This document shows, piece after piece, positions 1-6,393 of a stretch of 31,718 bases of DNA. The first letter of the stretch is position 1. Every line of letters starts with the position of its first letter. Below the pieces are notes generated by a model. The model worked only from the letters and a program-made list of their open reading frames with translations. It was not told the origin of the DNA and made no database searches. Source of the DNA: HK-STAS-PATE-36 sp964565615. GTDB taxonomy: Bacteria; Patescibacteriota; Saccharimonadia; Saccharimonadales; JAGQNJ01. Position numbers and translations under genes: made by a program. The DNA is taken from the NCBI GenBank assembly GCA_964565615.1, contig CAZMFO010000008.1, forward strand, positions 1-31,718, written 5' to 3'.

Positions 1-103
1 ATTACAAACCTATTCTACAAGTTGGATGTGTCTACGATCTATTTGAGTATGGGCAAATCTCTCAAGAAATATAACGCTGATACTTTTCTTTTTGTTGTTT
101 ATC

Positions 104-112
104 TGTTATACA
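104..112 (+). promoter_or_regulatory. Extended -10 promoter for the P-loop ATPase gene
   Basis: TG-T-TATACA is an extended -10 element. It ends 8 nt before the ATG at 121, so transcription would start at about 118-121 and the mRNA would be leaderless or nearly so. No good -35 is seen. This promoter is the main reason for choosing 121 over an upstream in-frame TTG at 22. Confidence 0.55.
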
Positions 113-120
113 ATAAGAGT

Positions 121-774
121 ATGCCAAAATTGGACCTAACTAAACCCGCATTGTTTATGCTTTATGGCTATCCCGGCGCTGGCAAAACATATCTTGCACA
201 AAACTTAAGAGAATCTATCAATTGCGCTCATATTTATGCCGACAAAATACGCTTTCAGCTCTTTGAAAACCCCCGCTTTGATAAGGCAGAAAACGAAATC
301 ATTGATCAACTAATGGAGTATATGACAGAAGAGTTCCTTGACGCAGGTGTTTCGGTCATCTTTGATACTAACGCAATCAAAAAAACGCAACGACGGATCC
401 TCCGTGAAATTGCTCGCAAAAAGAAAGCCCAACCTATATTGATTTGGCTCCAGATAGACCCAGAGAGTTCGTACTTGCGAACAACACAACGCGACCGAAG
501 AAAGTCCGAAAACAAAGTCTCTCAACCACTAGACAAGATAACTTTTGACAACATTACATCAAAAATGCAAAACCCAGATCGTGATGAGGATTATCTTGTT
601 TTAAGCGGAAAACATTCCTTCCAAATGCAAAGAAGTGCCATTGTAAAAAAACTGTACGACCTTAAGATAATTAAAACAGATAATGTACTACCAAATGTAG
701 CAAAACCGGGCTTGATTAACCTAGTGCCAAAGGCTGTAGGTGAAGACAGTCGCAGAAACATCACTATCCGTTAG
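121..774 (+). CDS. AAA_33-type P-loop ATPase / small kinase-like protein
   Basis: A 217-residue soluble protein. The Walker A motif GYPGAGKT sits at about residues 16-23. It is followed by a YADKIRF segment, as in polynucleotide-kinase-like and zeta-toxin-like P-loop proteins (AAA_33), and a later FDTN strand resembling Walker B. The family phosphorylates small molecules or nucleic-acid ends, but the substrate cannot be read from the sequence. No antitoxin-like partner is adjacent, so a toxin role is not supported. The ATG at 121 is preferred because a -10 box lies just upstream; an in-frame TTG at 22 would add 33 residues that run across that promoter. The next gene starts 3 nt after the stop, which suggests cotranscription with the metallopeptidase. 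Confidence 0.8.
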   Translation: MPKLDLTKPALFMLYGYPGAGKTYLAQNLRESINCAHIYADKIRFQLFENPRFDKAENEIIDQLMEYMTEEFLDAGVSVIFDTNAIKKTQRRILREIARKKKAQPILIWLQIDPESSYLRTTQRDRRKSENKVSQPLDKITFDNITSKMQNPDRDEDYLVLSGKHSFQMQRSAIVKKLYDLKIIKTDNVLPNVAKPGLINLVPKAVGEDSRRNITIR

Positions 775-777
775 GTA

Positions 778-1479
778 ATGCCCAACCGAACCATATACAT
801 TGACGGAGTTGGCGAAGCAATACTATACAAATTTAAAAGTGCCAGAAGTATTAAAATACGAATTAGTGGCTCTGTCATTAAAGTTACTATGCCAAGCTGG
901 ATGCCATATTCAGTTGCTCAATCATTTATAAATAAGCGTACTTCTTGGATAAAAGAAAACATCAAAACACCCACAAAACTAGCAAATAATCAAAGGTTCG
1001 GTAAAAATATCATTCTCAAAACCGAAGTCTCTGAGTCCACAAGGTTTAGCTCTAAACTAACAGATAATACATTAACCGTAAGAGTTCCTGGTCATCTAGC
1101 TCTAGACTCTAAAGAAGTCCAGAATAAGTTATCTTATTATGTAATGAATGCTTTGCAGGTAGAGGCGGAGAGACTGATAATACCTCTGGTCAGAGAAAAA
1201 GCGAGATTGGAGAATTTTCAGGTTAAATCAATCTGTGTCAAAAAGCTCAAAAGCCGTTGGGGGAGTTGCACTAACCGAAATGAGCTAACTTTTAATGCCT
1301 ACTTGATACAGCTACCGTGGGAACTAATCAACTATGTCATTTATCATGAGCTGTCTCATACTATACATATGAATCATAGCAAAAAGTTCTGGGATGTTTT
1401 AATGCAAAAGGTTCCTGATAGTGATATTTTACGAAAACAGTTAAAGGCTTACTCACCCCACATTATTCTACAAACATAA
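778..1479 (+). CDS. YgjP-like zinc metallopeptidase (DUF45, WSS1/SprT-like fold)
   Basis: A 233-residue protein with the YgjP/DUF45 hallmark: H190-E191-x-x-H194 and a third ligand H200 in HELSHTIHMNHSKKFW. The histidines would bind zinc and Glu191 would be the general base. The preceding KKLKSRWGSC block is also typical of the family. The N-terminal half (about residues 1-140) is a beta-rich region found in full-length members. There is no signal peptide, so it is cytoplasmic. Substrates of bacterial YgjP proteins are poorly known; a protein quality-control or DNA-protein crosslink role would be by analogy only. It starts 3 nt after the ATPase stop, so the two probably share an mRNA. Confidence 0.88.
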   Translation: MPNRTIYIDGVGEAILYKFKSARSIKIRISGSVIKVTMPSWMPYSVAQSFINKRTSWIKENIKTPTKLANNQRFGKNIILKTEVSESTRFSSKLTDNTLTVRVPGHLALDSKEVQNKLSYYVMNALQVEAERLIIPLVREKARLENFQVKSICVKKLKSRWGSCTNRNELTFNAYLIQLPWELINYVIYHELSHTIHMNHSKKFWDVLMQKVPDSDILRKQLKAYSPHIILQT

Positions 1480-1512
1480 GAACTACGCTATAAATTATGC
1501 AATAATAGAAAG

Positions 1513-2628
1513 GTGGAAGATAATAAGCGACAATTAACATCTCAAAGGGGCTCGCTAGAGCACGAACGATTAAGTAGTCTTATCAATAGTATGGCCGATG
1601 GAGTTTTGGCTATTGATGAGAAAATGAACATTGCTGTTTACAATGGCGCATCCTTAGACATTATTAACATCAATACCGCAATTACTAACAAAAACATCGG
1701 TCAAGTGCTAAAGCTCCTTGATGCAGACGGGCATCCAGTAAATATCGTTGAGCTTATCGGCAAATTAACAACTCAATATTCAAGTAGAGATATGCTGATA
1801 AGGTACGATGACGGCAGTCAGATTAATGTTTATATTAGCATTGCACCAGTTAGATTAAGCTATGGCCAAAGTGGAACAAGCGGATTTGTTATCTTATTAA
1901 AAGATATAACTCACGAAAAATCACTAGAAGAAGAGCAGGGCGAATTTATTAGTGTGGTTAGCCACGAGCTTCGCACTCCGATTGCTATAGCCGAGGGGAA
2001 CATAGGGAACGCCCAAGTTCTGGCAGAGAGAGCCGGAAACAGCGAACAAGTTATTGATGCTCTAAAACAGGCACATAATCAAATTGTCTATTTAAGTGAT
2101 CTAGTAAACGATCTATCAACTCTTTCTCGGGCAGAGAGAGATAAATTAGAGCTAGTTGTTGAGAGCATTAATATCCACGACTTAATTGTTGATATGGCTA
2201 ATAATCATAGACCTAAAGCTGTGGCCAAAAAGCTTGATTTATTTGTTGAGCTTGCCCCAAACCTAGAACTTATCAATACTGCCATACTCTATTTACGAGA
2301 AATTTTACAGAACTTTGTTGTAAACGCTATAAAATATACAAAGACTGGCTCTGTTACAATCGGTGCCCGTCCACATAGTAAGGGTGTTGAGATATTCGTA
2401 AGCGATACTGGTATTGGCATAAGTCGCAATGATCAGGTAAAAATATTTAATAAATTTTTTCGTTCAGAAGATTATAGAACAAGAGAAACCACAGGCACCG
2501 GTCTGGGTCTCTATGTCACGACCAAACTGGCTAAGCTGATACACGCCGAGATAAATGTGCAAAGTGAGCTAAATAAGGGTTCTGTGTTTTCAATAATAGT
2601 TCCTAATCTCAAAATAAATTCAGATTGA
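1513..2628 (+). CDS. PAS-domain sensor histidine kinase (orphan, soluble)
   Basis: A 371-residue histidine kinase. An N-terminal PAS domain spans about residues 20-135. The HisKA H-box FISVVSHELRTP places the phosphoacceptor at His151. The HATPase domain has the N-box Asn271 (NFVVNAIKYTKTG), the G1 box DTGIGIS and the G2 box GTGLGLYV. No transmembrane segment is apparent, so it should sense a cytoplasmic signal through PAS. No response regulator lies next to it. The start is a GTG; AAAGG lies immediately before it, which is too close for an ideal ribosome site. A TATAAA at 1489-1494 could be its -10. The true start could be a little downstream. Confidence 0.9.
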   Translation: MEDNKRQLTSQRGSLEHERLSSLINSMADGVLAIDEKMNIAVYNGASLDIININTAITNKNIGQVLKLLDADGHPVNIVELIGKLTTQYSSRDMLIRYDDGSQINVYISIAPVRLSYGQSGTSGFVILLKDITHEKSLEEEQGEFISVVSHELRTPIAIAEGNIGNAQVLAERAGNSEQVIDALKQAHNQIVYLSDLVNDLSTLSRAERDKLELVVESINIHDLIVDMANNHRPKAVAKKLDLFVELAPNLELINTAILYLREILQNFVVNAIKYTKTGSVTIGARPHSKGVEIFVSDTGIGISRNDQVKIFNKFFRSEDYRTRETTGTGLGLYVTTKLAKLIHAEINVQSELNKGSVFSIIVPNLKINSD

Positions 2629-2653
2629 CAACTCCAACATTAGATAGTAGTAT
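2625..2653 (+). promoter_or_regulatory. Sigma70-type promoter for secE-nusG
   Basis: TTGACA at 2625-2630 and TAGTAT at 2648-2653 are separated by 17 nt. The perfect -35 begins inside the last codon of the histidine kinase gene. Transcription would start at about 2660, giving a leader of roughly 50 nt that contains the hairpin at 2665-2684. Confidence 0.6.
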
Positions 2654-2664
2654 TGACAGTGAAG

Positions 2665-2684
2665 GCCTACTATTGATAGTAGGC
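2665..2684 (+). other. Perfect 8-bp hairpin in the secE leader
   Basis: GCCTACTA and TAGTAGGC flank a TTGA loop. The following TTAATTAAT is not a convincing U-tract, so this is better read as a 5'-UTR hairpin than a terminator. It could protect the mRNA end or weakly terminate readthrough from the kinase gene. Confidence 0.5.
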
Positions 2685-2712
2685 TTAATTAATCTAAGGA
2701 GATAGAACACCG

Positions 2713-3081
2713 GTGGCCAGAAGCAGAAAGATGCCAGATAAGAAGCAAAAGAGAGTCCCAAAGCTACGAAAACCAAGCATTATGGGAAAGATTTTGTCTA
2801 GTCTAAGCAAACCGTTGAAAAAGGTTGCTAAACCGTTTCGATTTATTTTAGCACCACTCAAACTCCGCCCAGTACGATTTATTGGCAGAATACTTCGCAA
2901 GATCCTTCTAATTGATTACTTTATTGCCAGCTGGAAAGAGGTTAGACAGGTAACTTGGCCCGGCCATAAAGAAACCATACAGCTTACAATCGCCGTCTTC
3001 ATTTTTGCAATTGGTTTCGGTCTATTTATTGCAATTGTAGATTTTGGGTTAACTAAATTATTTCAAGAGGTATTACTATGA
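2713..3081 (+). CDS. secE: Preprotein translocase subunit SecE
   Basis: The C-terminal 55 residues are a typical bacterial SecE: the amphipathic helix with SWKEVRQVTWP followed by one transmembrane helix (about residues 93-116). SecE clamps SecY in the SecYEG channel. At 122 residues it is longer than minimal SecE because of a Lys/Arg-rich N-terminal extension of about 60 residues with no recognised domain. The GTG start is supported by AAGGAG 11 nt upstream. The stop overlaps the nusG start as ATGA, the conserved secE-nusG arrangement, implying translational coupling. Confidence 0.95.
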   Translation: MARSRKMPDKKQKRVPKLRKPSIMGKILSSLSKPLKKVAKPFRFILAPLKLRPVRFIGRILRKILLIDYFIASWKEVRQVTWPGHKETIQLTIAVFIFAIGFGLFIAIVDFGLTKLFQEVLL

Positions 3082-3620
3082 GCAAAGAATACGATTCAAC
3101 AAAACACTGGTATGCAATTCATACCTATAGTGGCTATGAAGAAAAGGTAGCCGAGAGTATCAAACAACGAGCCGACAGTCTAGATATGAAGGATAAGATT
3201 GTCCAAGTGTTAGTGCCAAAAGAAAAGATGATAGAAGTAAAAAATGGCAAACGGAAGGTTGTAGAGAAAAAGATATTTCAGGGATATGTTTTGGTACAAA
3301 TGAGATTAACAAACGATGCTTGGTATATTGTTCGTAATACACCCAGCGTAACAGGCTTTGTGGGTACGGGCTCTGACCCCAGTCCTGTTAGTGAGCAAGA
3401 AGTAGAAAAGATCCTAAAACGAATGGGGCGGGCTGAGCCAAAACACAAGATTGACTATAGAGAAGGAGAGGTTGTCAATATCATTGACGGACCATTTAAG
3501 GGCTTTGATGGGACAATAAACGAGATTGACACGAACAAAGGCAAACTAAAAGTTTTAGTAAATATGTTTGGTCGCGAAACTCCAGTTGAGCTTGATTCTC
3601 TGCAAGTAAAACGAACTTAA
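3078..3620 (+). CDS. nusG: Transcription termination/antitermination factor NusG
   Basis: A 180-residue NusG. The N-terminal NGN domain begins with WYAIHTYSGYEEKVA and includes the FQGYVLV strand. The C-terminal KOW domain carries GEVVNIIDGPFKGFDG. NusG binds the RNA polymerase clamp, aids processivity and couples transcription to translation. Length and architecture are normal, with no domain II insertion. It overlaps secE by 4 nt (ATGA). Confidence 0.97.
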   Translation: MSKEYDSTKHWYAIHTYSGYEEKVAESIKQRADSLDMKDKIVQVLVPKEKMIEVKNGKRKVVEKKIFQGYVLVQMRLTNDAWYIVRNTPSVTGFVGTGSDPSPVSEQEVEKILKRMGRAEPKHKIDYREGEVVNIIDGPFKGFDGTINEIDTNKGKLKVLVNMFGRETPVELDSLQVKRT

Positions 3621-3816
3621 CTGCAGTTCGTTACTGTCTAAACAACCGTCTTTTATAAAATACCTGCCAAAGACATCAATAAGCTAGGCAAAATGATGGT
3701 AAAATAAATTCTCGGATAATCACTAGACAACAGAGGTAATGTTGTGCTATTATTTGTTAGTTACGCATACTAATAAGTAGCAACCTGCTTCAGTTGCTCG
3801 TAAAATAAGGAATATT
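3621..3816 (+). promoter_or_regulatory. nusG-rplK intergenic leader with a hairpin
   Basis: This 196-nt interval holds no gene or tRNA that I can recognise. AGCAAC (3779-3784) and GTTGCT (3793-3798) form a 6-bp hairpin about 18 nt before the rplK ATG. Possible -10 elements (TAAAAT near 3710, CATACT at 3766-3771) are weak, so the rplK promoter is not located with confidence. TAAGG at 3806-3810 is the likely ribosome site. Confidence 0.4.
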
Positions 3817-4245
3817 ATGGCTCAAAAAGTAGTTAAAGCAAATTTAAAGATGAAGATTCCCGCTGGTAAGGCCAGTGCGGGTCCTCCTGTCGGTAGCACA
3901 CTGGGGCAATACGGAGTCAATATGATGGACTTCGTTACACCATTTAATGAACAAACCAAGGATATGAAGGGTACTGTAACAGCACATATTACAATTTATG
4001 ATGATCGATCTATGGATTTTAGGGTAGTCTCTCAACCAGCAGACGACTTGATTCGTTCAGCGCTGGGAATTCAGAAGGGCTCTGGAAAACCAAATAGTGA
4101 GAAGATCGCAAAAAAACTATCCGACGCTGATTTAACCAAAATTGCCGAAGAAAAGGCAAAAGATATGAATGCCGACGATATAGAATCGGTAAAAAAAATG
4201 ATCGCCGGTACAGCCAGAAGTATGGGCGTAGAATTAGAGAGCTAG
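3817..4245 (+). CDS. rplK: 50S ribosomal protein L11
   Basis: A 142-residue full-length L11. The N-terminal domain has KMKIPAGKASAGPPVGSTLGQYGVN (split by family-typical Pro and Gly residues), and the C-terminal domain ends GTARSMGVE and binds the 23S GTPase-associated region. It is part of the L11/L10 stalk base where elongation factors act. The next ORF begins 1 nt after the stop codon, so translation is probably coupled. Confidence 0.97.
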   Translation: MAQKVVKANLKMKIPAGKASAGPPVGSTLGQYGVNMMDFVTPFNEQTKDMKGTVTAHITIYDDRSMDFRVVSQPADDLIRSALGIQKGSGKPNSEKIAKKLSDADLTKIAEEKAKDMNADDIESVKKMIAGTARSMGVELES

Positions 4246-4246
4246 A

Positions 4247-4573
4247 ATGACACTGTATGTAGGACAATCATCAAACCAAGTAACACCACTAAGTTGTGAA
4301 CAAGGAAAACTGTTATTTGATGAATCAACCCGAAAGGAAGCTTATCTGGCAATGAAGGCGAAGAATGTTGACGATGAACTTCGCCAAAAGCTAGAACGAA
4401 TGTATGTAGATGGCAGTCATCAAGCAGGCTATTTTTTGGGTACGATGATTGCCAAAGAGCTGATTCCATATCCAATGCCTCATACAGATGACCCTAACAT
4501 ACAAGATAGCTCTTCTTCATCAAACGAAGTATCAGACTCTGCCGTGCAACCTGTCTGGTACGAAATTGAGTAG
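4247..4573 (+). CDS. Small orphan protein between rplK and rplA
   Basis: A 108-residue hypothetical protein. No family is recognised. It is acidic and soluble, with a helical middle (about residues 25-50, rich in Glu, Lys and Arg), a Ser-rich linker (SSSSS near residue 85) and a short tail ending VWYEIE. Its ATG lies 1 nt after the rplK stop, so it should be cotranscribed and probably translationally coupled with L11. Most bacteria have rplK directly followed by rplA, so this insertion is unusual. A link to the ribosome is suggested only by position. Confidence 0.7.
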   Translation: MTLYVGQSSNQVTPLSCEQGKLLFDESTRKEAYLAMKAKNVDDELRQKLERMYVDGSHQAGYFLGTMIAKELIPYPMPHTDDPNIQDSSSSSNEVSDSAVQPVWYEIE

Positions 4574-4592
4574 TAAAATTATAAACTTAATA

Positions 4593-4623
4593 TGTGGGAG
4601 GGCTGACCCCCGTTTGAACCACA
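4593..4623 (+). promoter_or_regulatory. L1-binding-site mimic, autoregulatory element of rplA
   Basis: TGTGG (4593-4597) pairs with CCACA (4619-4623), and GGG (4600-4602) pairs with CCC (4607-4609) around a CTGA loop. Between the stems, GA faces TTTGAA. This repeats the L1 site in helix 77 of 23S rRNA, where GUGGGAGG faces UUGAAAUACCAC (E. coli, from memory). The element ends at the AAAGGAG ribosome site (4624-4630) of rplA, so L1 bound here could block initiation. L1 autogenous control is established in other bacteria; its use here is inferred from sequence and position. Confidence 0.8.
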
Positions 4624-4636
4624 AAAGGAGAATACA

Positions 4637-5614
4637 ATGTCAAAAAAGCAAGAATTACTAGAAAAAGCCAAGAGCTTAGGACTCAGTGTGTCAGAAAAGA
4701 ACACTATCGCCGAGATAGAGTCGGCTATAGCATCTAGTAATGTATCAGAAGCAACATCAGAAGAAACTAAACTAGCAAAATCAGGTAAGCACAGTGCAAA
4801 GGGTGTCAAAGAGGCAGAAGAGAAATATGCCAAAATTGAACGGCAAAAACATTCCAAAGACACAACAGAAGAGAATCTACCATCTGCCCCAGCCAAAAAA
4901 GAGATTAAGCCTACTCGATCAAAGCTAGAACGACGCGGGCGCAAGTACCAATCTGTTATTAGCTTAATTGACAAAGGTCAAAACTACAGTCTAGCAGAAG
5001 CGATAGAGTTAGCTCTTAAAACTAACCCAAGCAAGTTCAATGCTAGTGTAGAACTCCATATAAAATTAGGAGTTGATCCTCGCCAAGCAGACCAAAATAT
5101 CAGGGGCACAGTTAGTTTACCCGCTGGTAGCGGTAAAAAAACAAAGATTGCCGTCTTTGCTGATGTAGAAGATGTCAAAAAAGCAAAAGACGCTGGTGCT
5201 GATATAGCCGGAGGTGATGAATTTTTGCAAAAATTAGAAAAAGAAGAGCTTGATTTTGATATCTTAATATCAACGCCTCAGATGATGCCTAAGCTAGGTA
5301 AATATGCCCGTGTGCTAGGACCAAAAGGTTTGATGCCTAATCCAAAAAGTGGAACAGTTACTAAAGATGTAGCCCTAGCAGTAAAAGAATCAAAGGCTGG
5401 CAAAGTGGAGTATCGTGTTGATAGTACTGGGATTATTCACCTAAGTGTTGGCAAGACCAACTTTAAGGCCTCCGACTTAATGTTAAATACAAGCACTATT
5501 ATAGATGCTGTCAAATCAGCTAAACCCTCTAGTATTAAGGGGAGCTACATTCAATCGGTTTATTTAGCTACTACAATGGGGCCATCTGTCAAAATCAATC
5601 ATAGTGAGCTATAA
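4637..5614 (+). CDS. rplA: 50S ribosomal protein L1 with N-terminal extension
   Basis: At 325 residues it is about 95 longer than usual L1 (around 230). The L1 core starts near residue 95 (RRGRKYQSVISLIDKGQNYSL) and contains the diagnostic VLGPKGLMPNPKSGTVT and the C-terminal SIKGSYIQSV. The extra N-terminus opens with a helix-loop-helix segment, LLEKAKSLGLSVSEKN, that resembles SAP/Rho-N-like helix-extended-loop-helix modules, then a long charged linker. L1 forms the mobile L1 stalk at the E site and represses its own mRNA. AAAGGAG sits 7 nt before the ATG, directly after the L1 mimic. Confidence 0.95.
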   Translation: MSKKQELLEKAKSLGLSVSEKNTIAEIESAIASSNVSEATSEETKLAKSGKHSAKGVKEAEEKYAKIERQKHSKDTTEENLPSAPAKKEIKPTRSKLERRGRKYQSVISLIDKGQNYSLAEAIELALKTNPSKFNASVELHIKLGVDPRQADQNIRGTVSLPAGSGKKTKIAVFADVEDVKKAKDAGADIAGGDEFLQKLEKEELDFDILISTPQMMPKLGKYARVLGPKGLMPNPKSGTVTKDVALAVKESKAGKVEYRVDSTGIIHLSVGKTNFKASDLMLNTSTIIDAVKSAKPSSIKGSYIQSVYLATTMGPSVKINHSEL

Positions 5615-5671
5615 ATAATAGAGTCTAGCTTGTTGTAATATCATCTAAAAGAGCAATTCTGATAAATATAT

Positions 5672-5680
5672 TGCTATAAT
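5672..5680 (+). promoter_or_regulatory. Extended -10 promoter for dcd-thyX
   Basis: TG-C-TATAAT, with the consensus hexamer at 5675-5680. It ends 5 nt before the first ATG (5686), so transcription starts at or beside the start codon. No ribosome site exists between them. A leaderless mRNA is predicted. Confidence 0.7.
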
Positions 5681-5685
5681 CTAAT

Positions 5686-6393
5686 ATGATGGGAGTTTAT
5701 AGTAACAGACAGATCAGATCTGCTATTAAGAGTGGACATATTGTTCTCCACCCTTATAACGATAAGCATATTGCTGGCAGTAGTATTGATGTTACGCTAG
5801 GGCATTGGTTTTATCGTACAGAAAAACCAAGCCAAGGGGGCTTCTACAACCCCTTTGATAAGCAATCCGTAGATAGCTACTTTAGTGGGCCCTTTAAGGC
5901 CGAAAAACATAAGCAATGGGCCGATCGACACGGAAAAAAGCTGTTCAAAAACATACCCGCAGATCAACCTATTATTGTCTTAAGGCCACAAGAACGAATT
6001 TTGGCTCACACACATGAGTTTGTAGGAATTAAAGCGCCCGGAACAAGCACAATGCAAGCTAGAAGCACATGGGGCAGAAACGGCATTGCGGTGTGCCTAG
6101 ACGCTGGTTGGGGTGACCCTGGCTACATAAACCGTTGGACAATGGAAGTCTATAATATGAATCAACACGAAAGCGTTATTTTACCTGTTGGCGAGCGAAT
6201 TGCCCAAATAGTCTTTTATGAAACAGGGCCTGTAGATACCGAGTACAAACAAATTAGTGGAAAGTACCAATCAGCTACAAGTAGTAATTTAAGGACCATA
6301 ATTAAAGACTGGAGTCCCGAACAGATGCTTCCAAAAGGATATAAGGATAAACGACAACTAACGGAGTCTATTACCGGCATAAAATATGAATAA
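5686..6393 (+). CDS. dcd: dCTP deaminase-like protein (dCTP deaminase/dUTPase superfamily)
   Basis: A 235-residue trimeric-dUTPase-fold protein. AGSSIDVTLG, the MQARSTWGRNGI block and ERIAQIVF are dCTP deaminase motifs. Glu154 in WTMEVYN occupies the catalytic glutamate position. dCTP deaminase makes dUTP; some relatives also hydrolyse it to dUMP. It is about 40 residues longer than E. coli Dcd, with an insertion near residues 50-90 and a longer C-terminus. It may start at 5686 or at the adjacent ATG 5689. It overlaps the Tmk-ThyX gene by 8 nt, which places it in dUMP supply for thymidylate synthesis. Whether it is mono- or bifunctional cannot be told from sequence alone. Confidence 0.88.
   Translation: MMGVYSNRQIRSAIKSGHIVLHPYNDKHIAGSSIDVTLGHWFYRTEKPSQGGFYNPFDKQSVDSYFSGPFKAEKHKQWADRHGKKLFKNIPADQPIIVLRPQERILAHTHEFVGIKAPGTSTMQARSTWGRNGIAVCLDAGWGDPGYINRWTMEVYNMNQHESVILPVGERIAQIVFYETGPVDTEYKQISGKYQSATSSNLRTIIKDWSPEQMLPKGYKDKRQLTESITGIKYE

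Noticed and set aside
22..120. N-terminal extension of the first ATPase from a TTG
   Set aside because: It crosses an extended -10 promoter, and the ATG at 121 fits both that promoter and the P-loop spacing.
3621..3816. A tRNA (for example tRNA-Trp) near secE-nusG
   Set aside because: Such a gene is common near secE, but no cloverleaf or T-loop signature was found.
4579..4974. Minus-strand ORF opposite rplA
   Set aside because: It is Ser-rich with no family features and lies over the L1 control element and the real L1 start.
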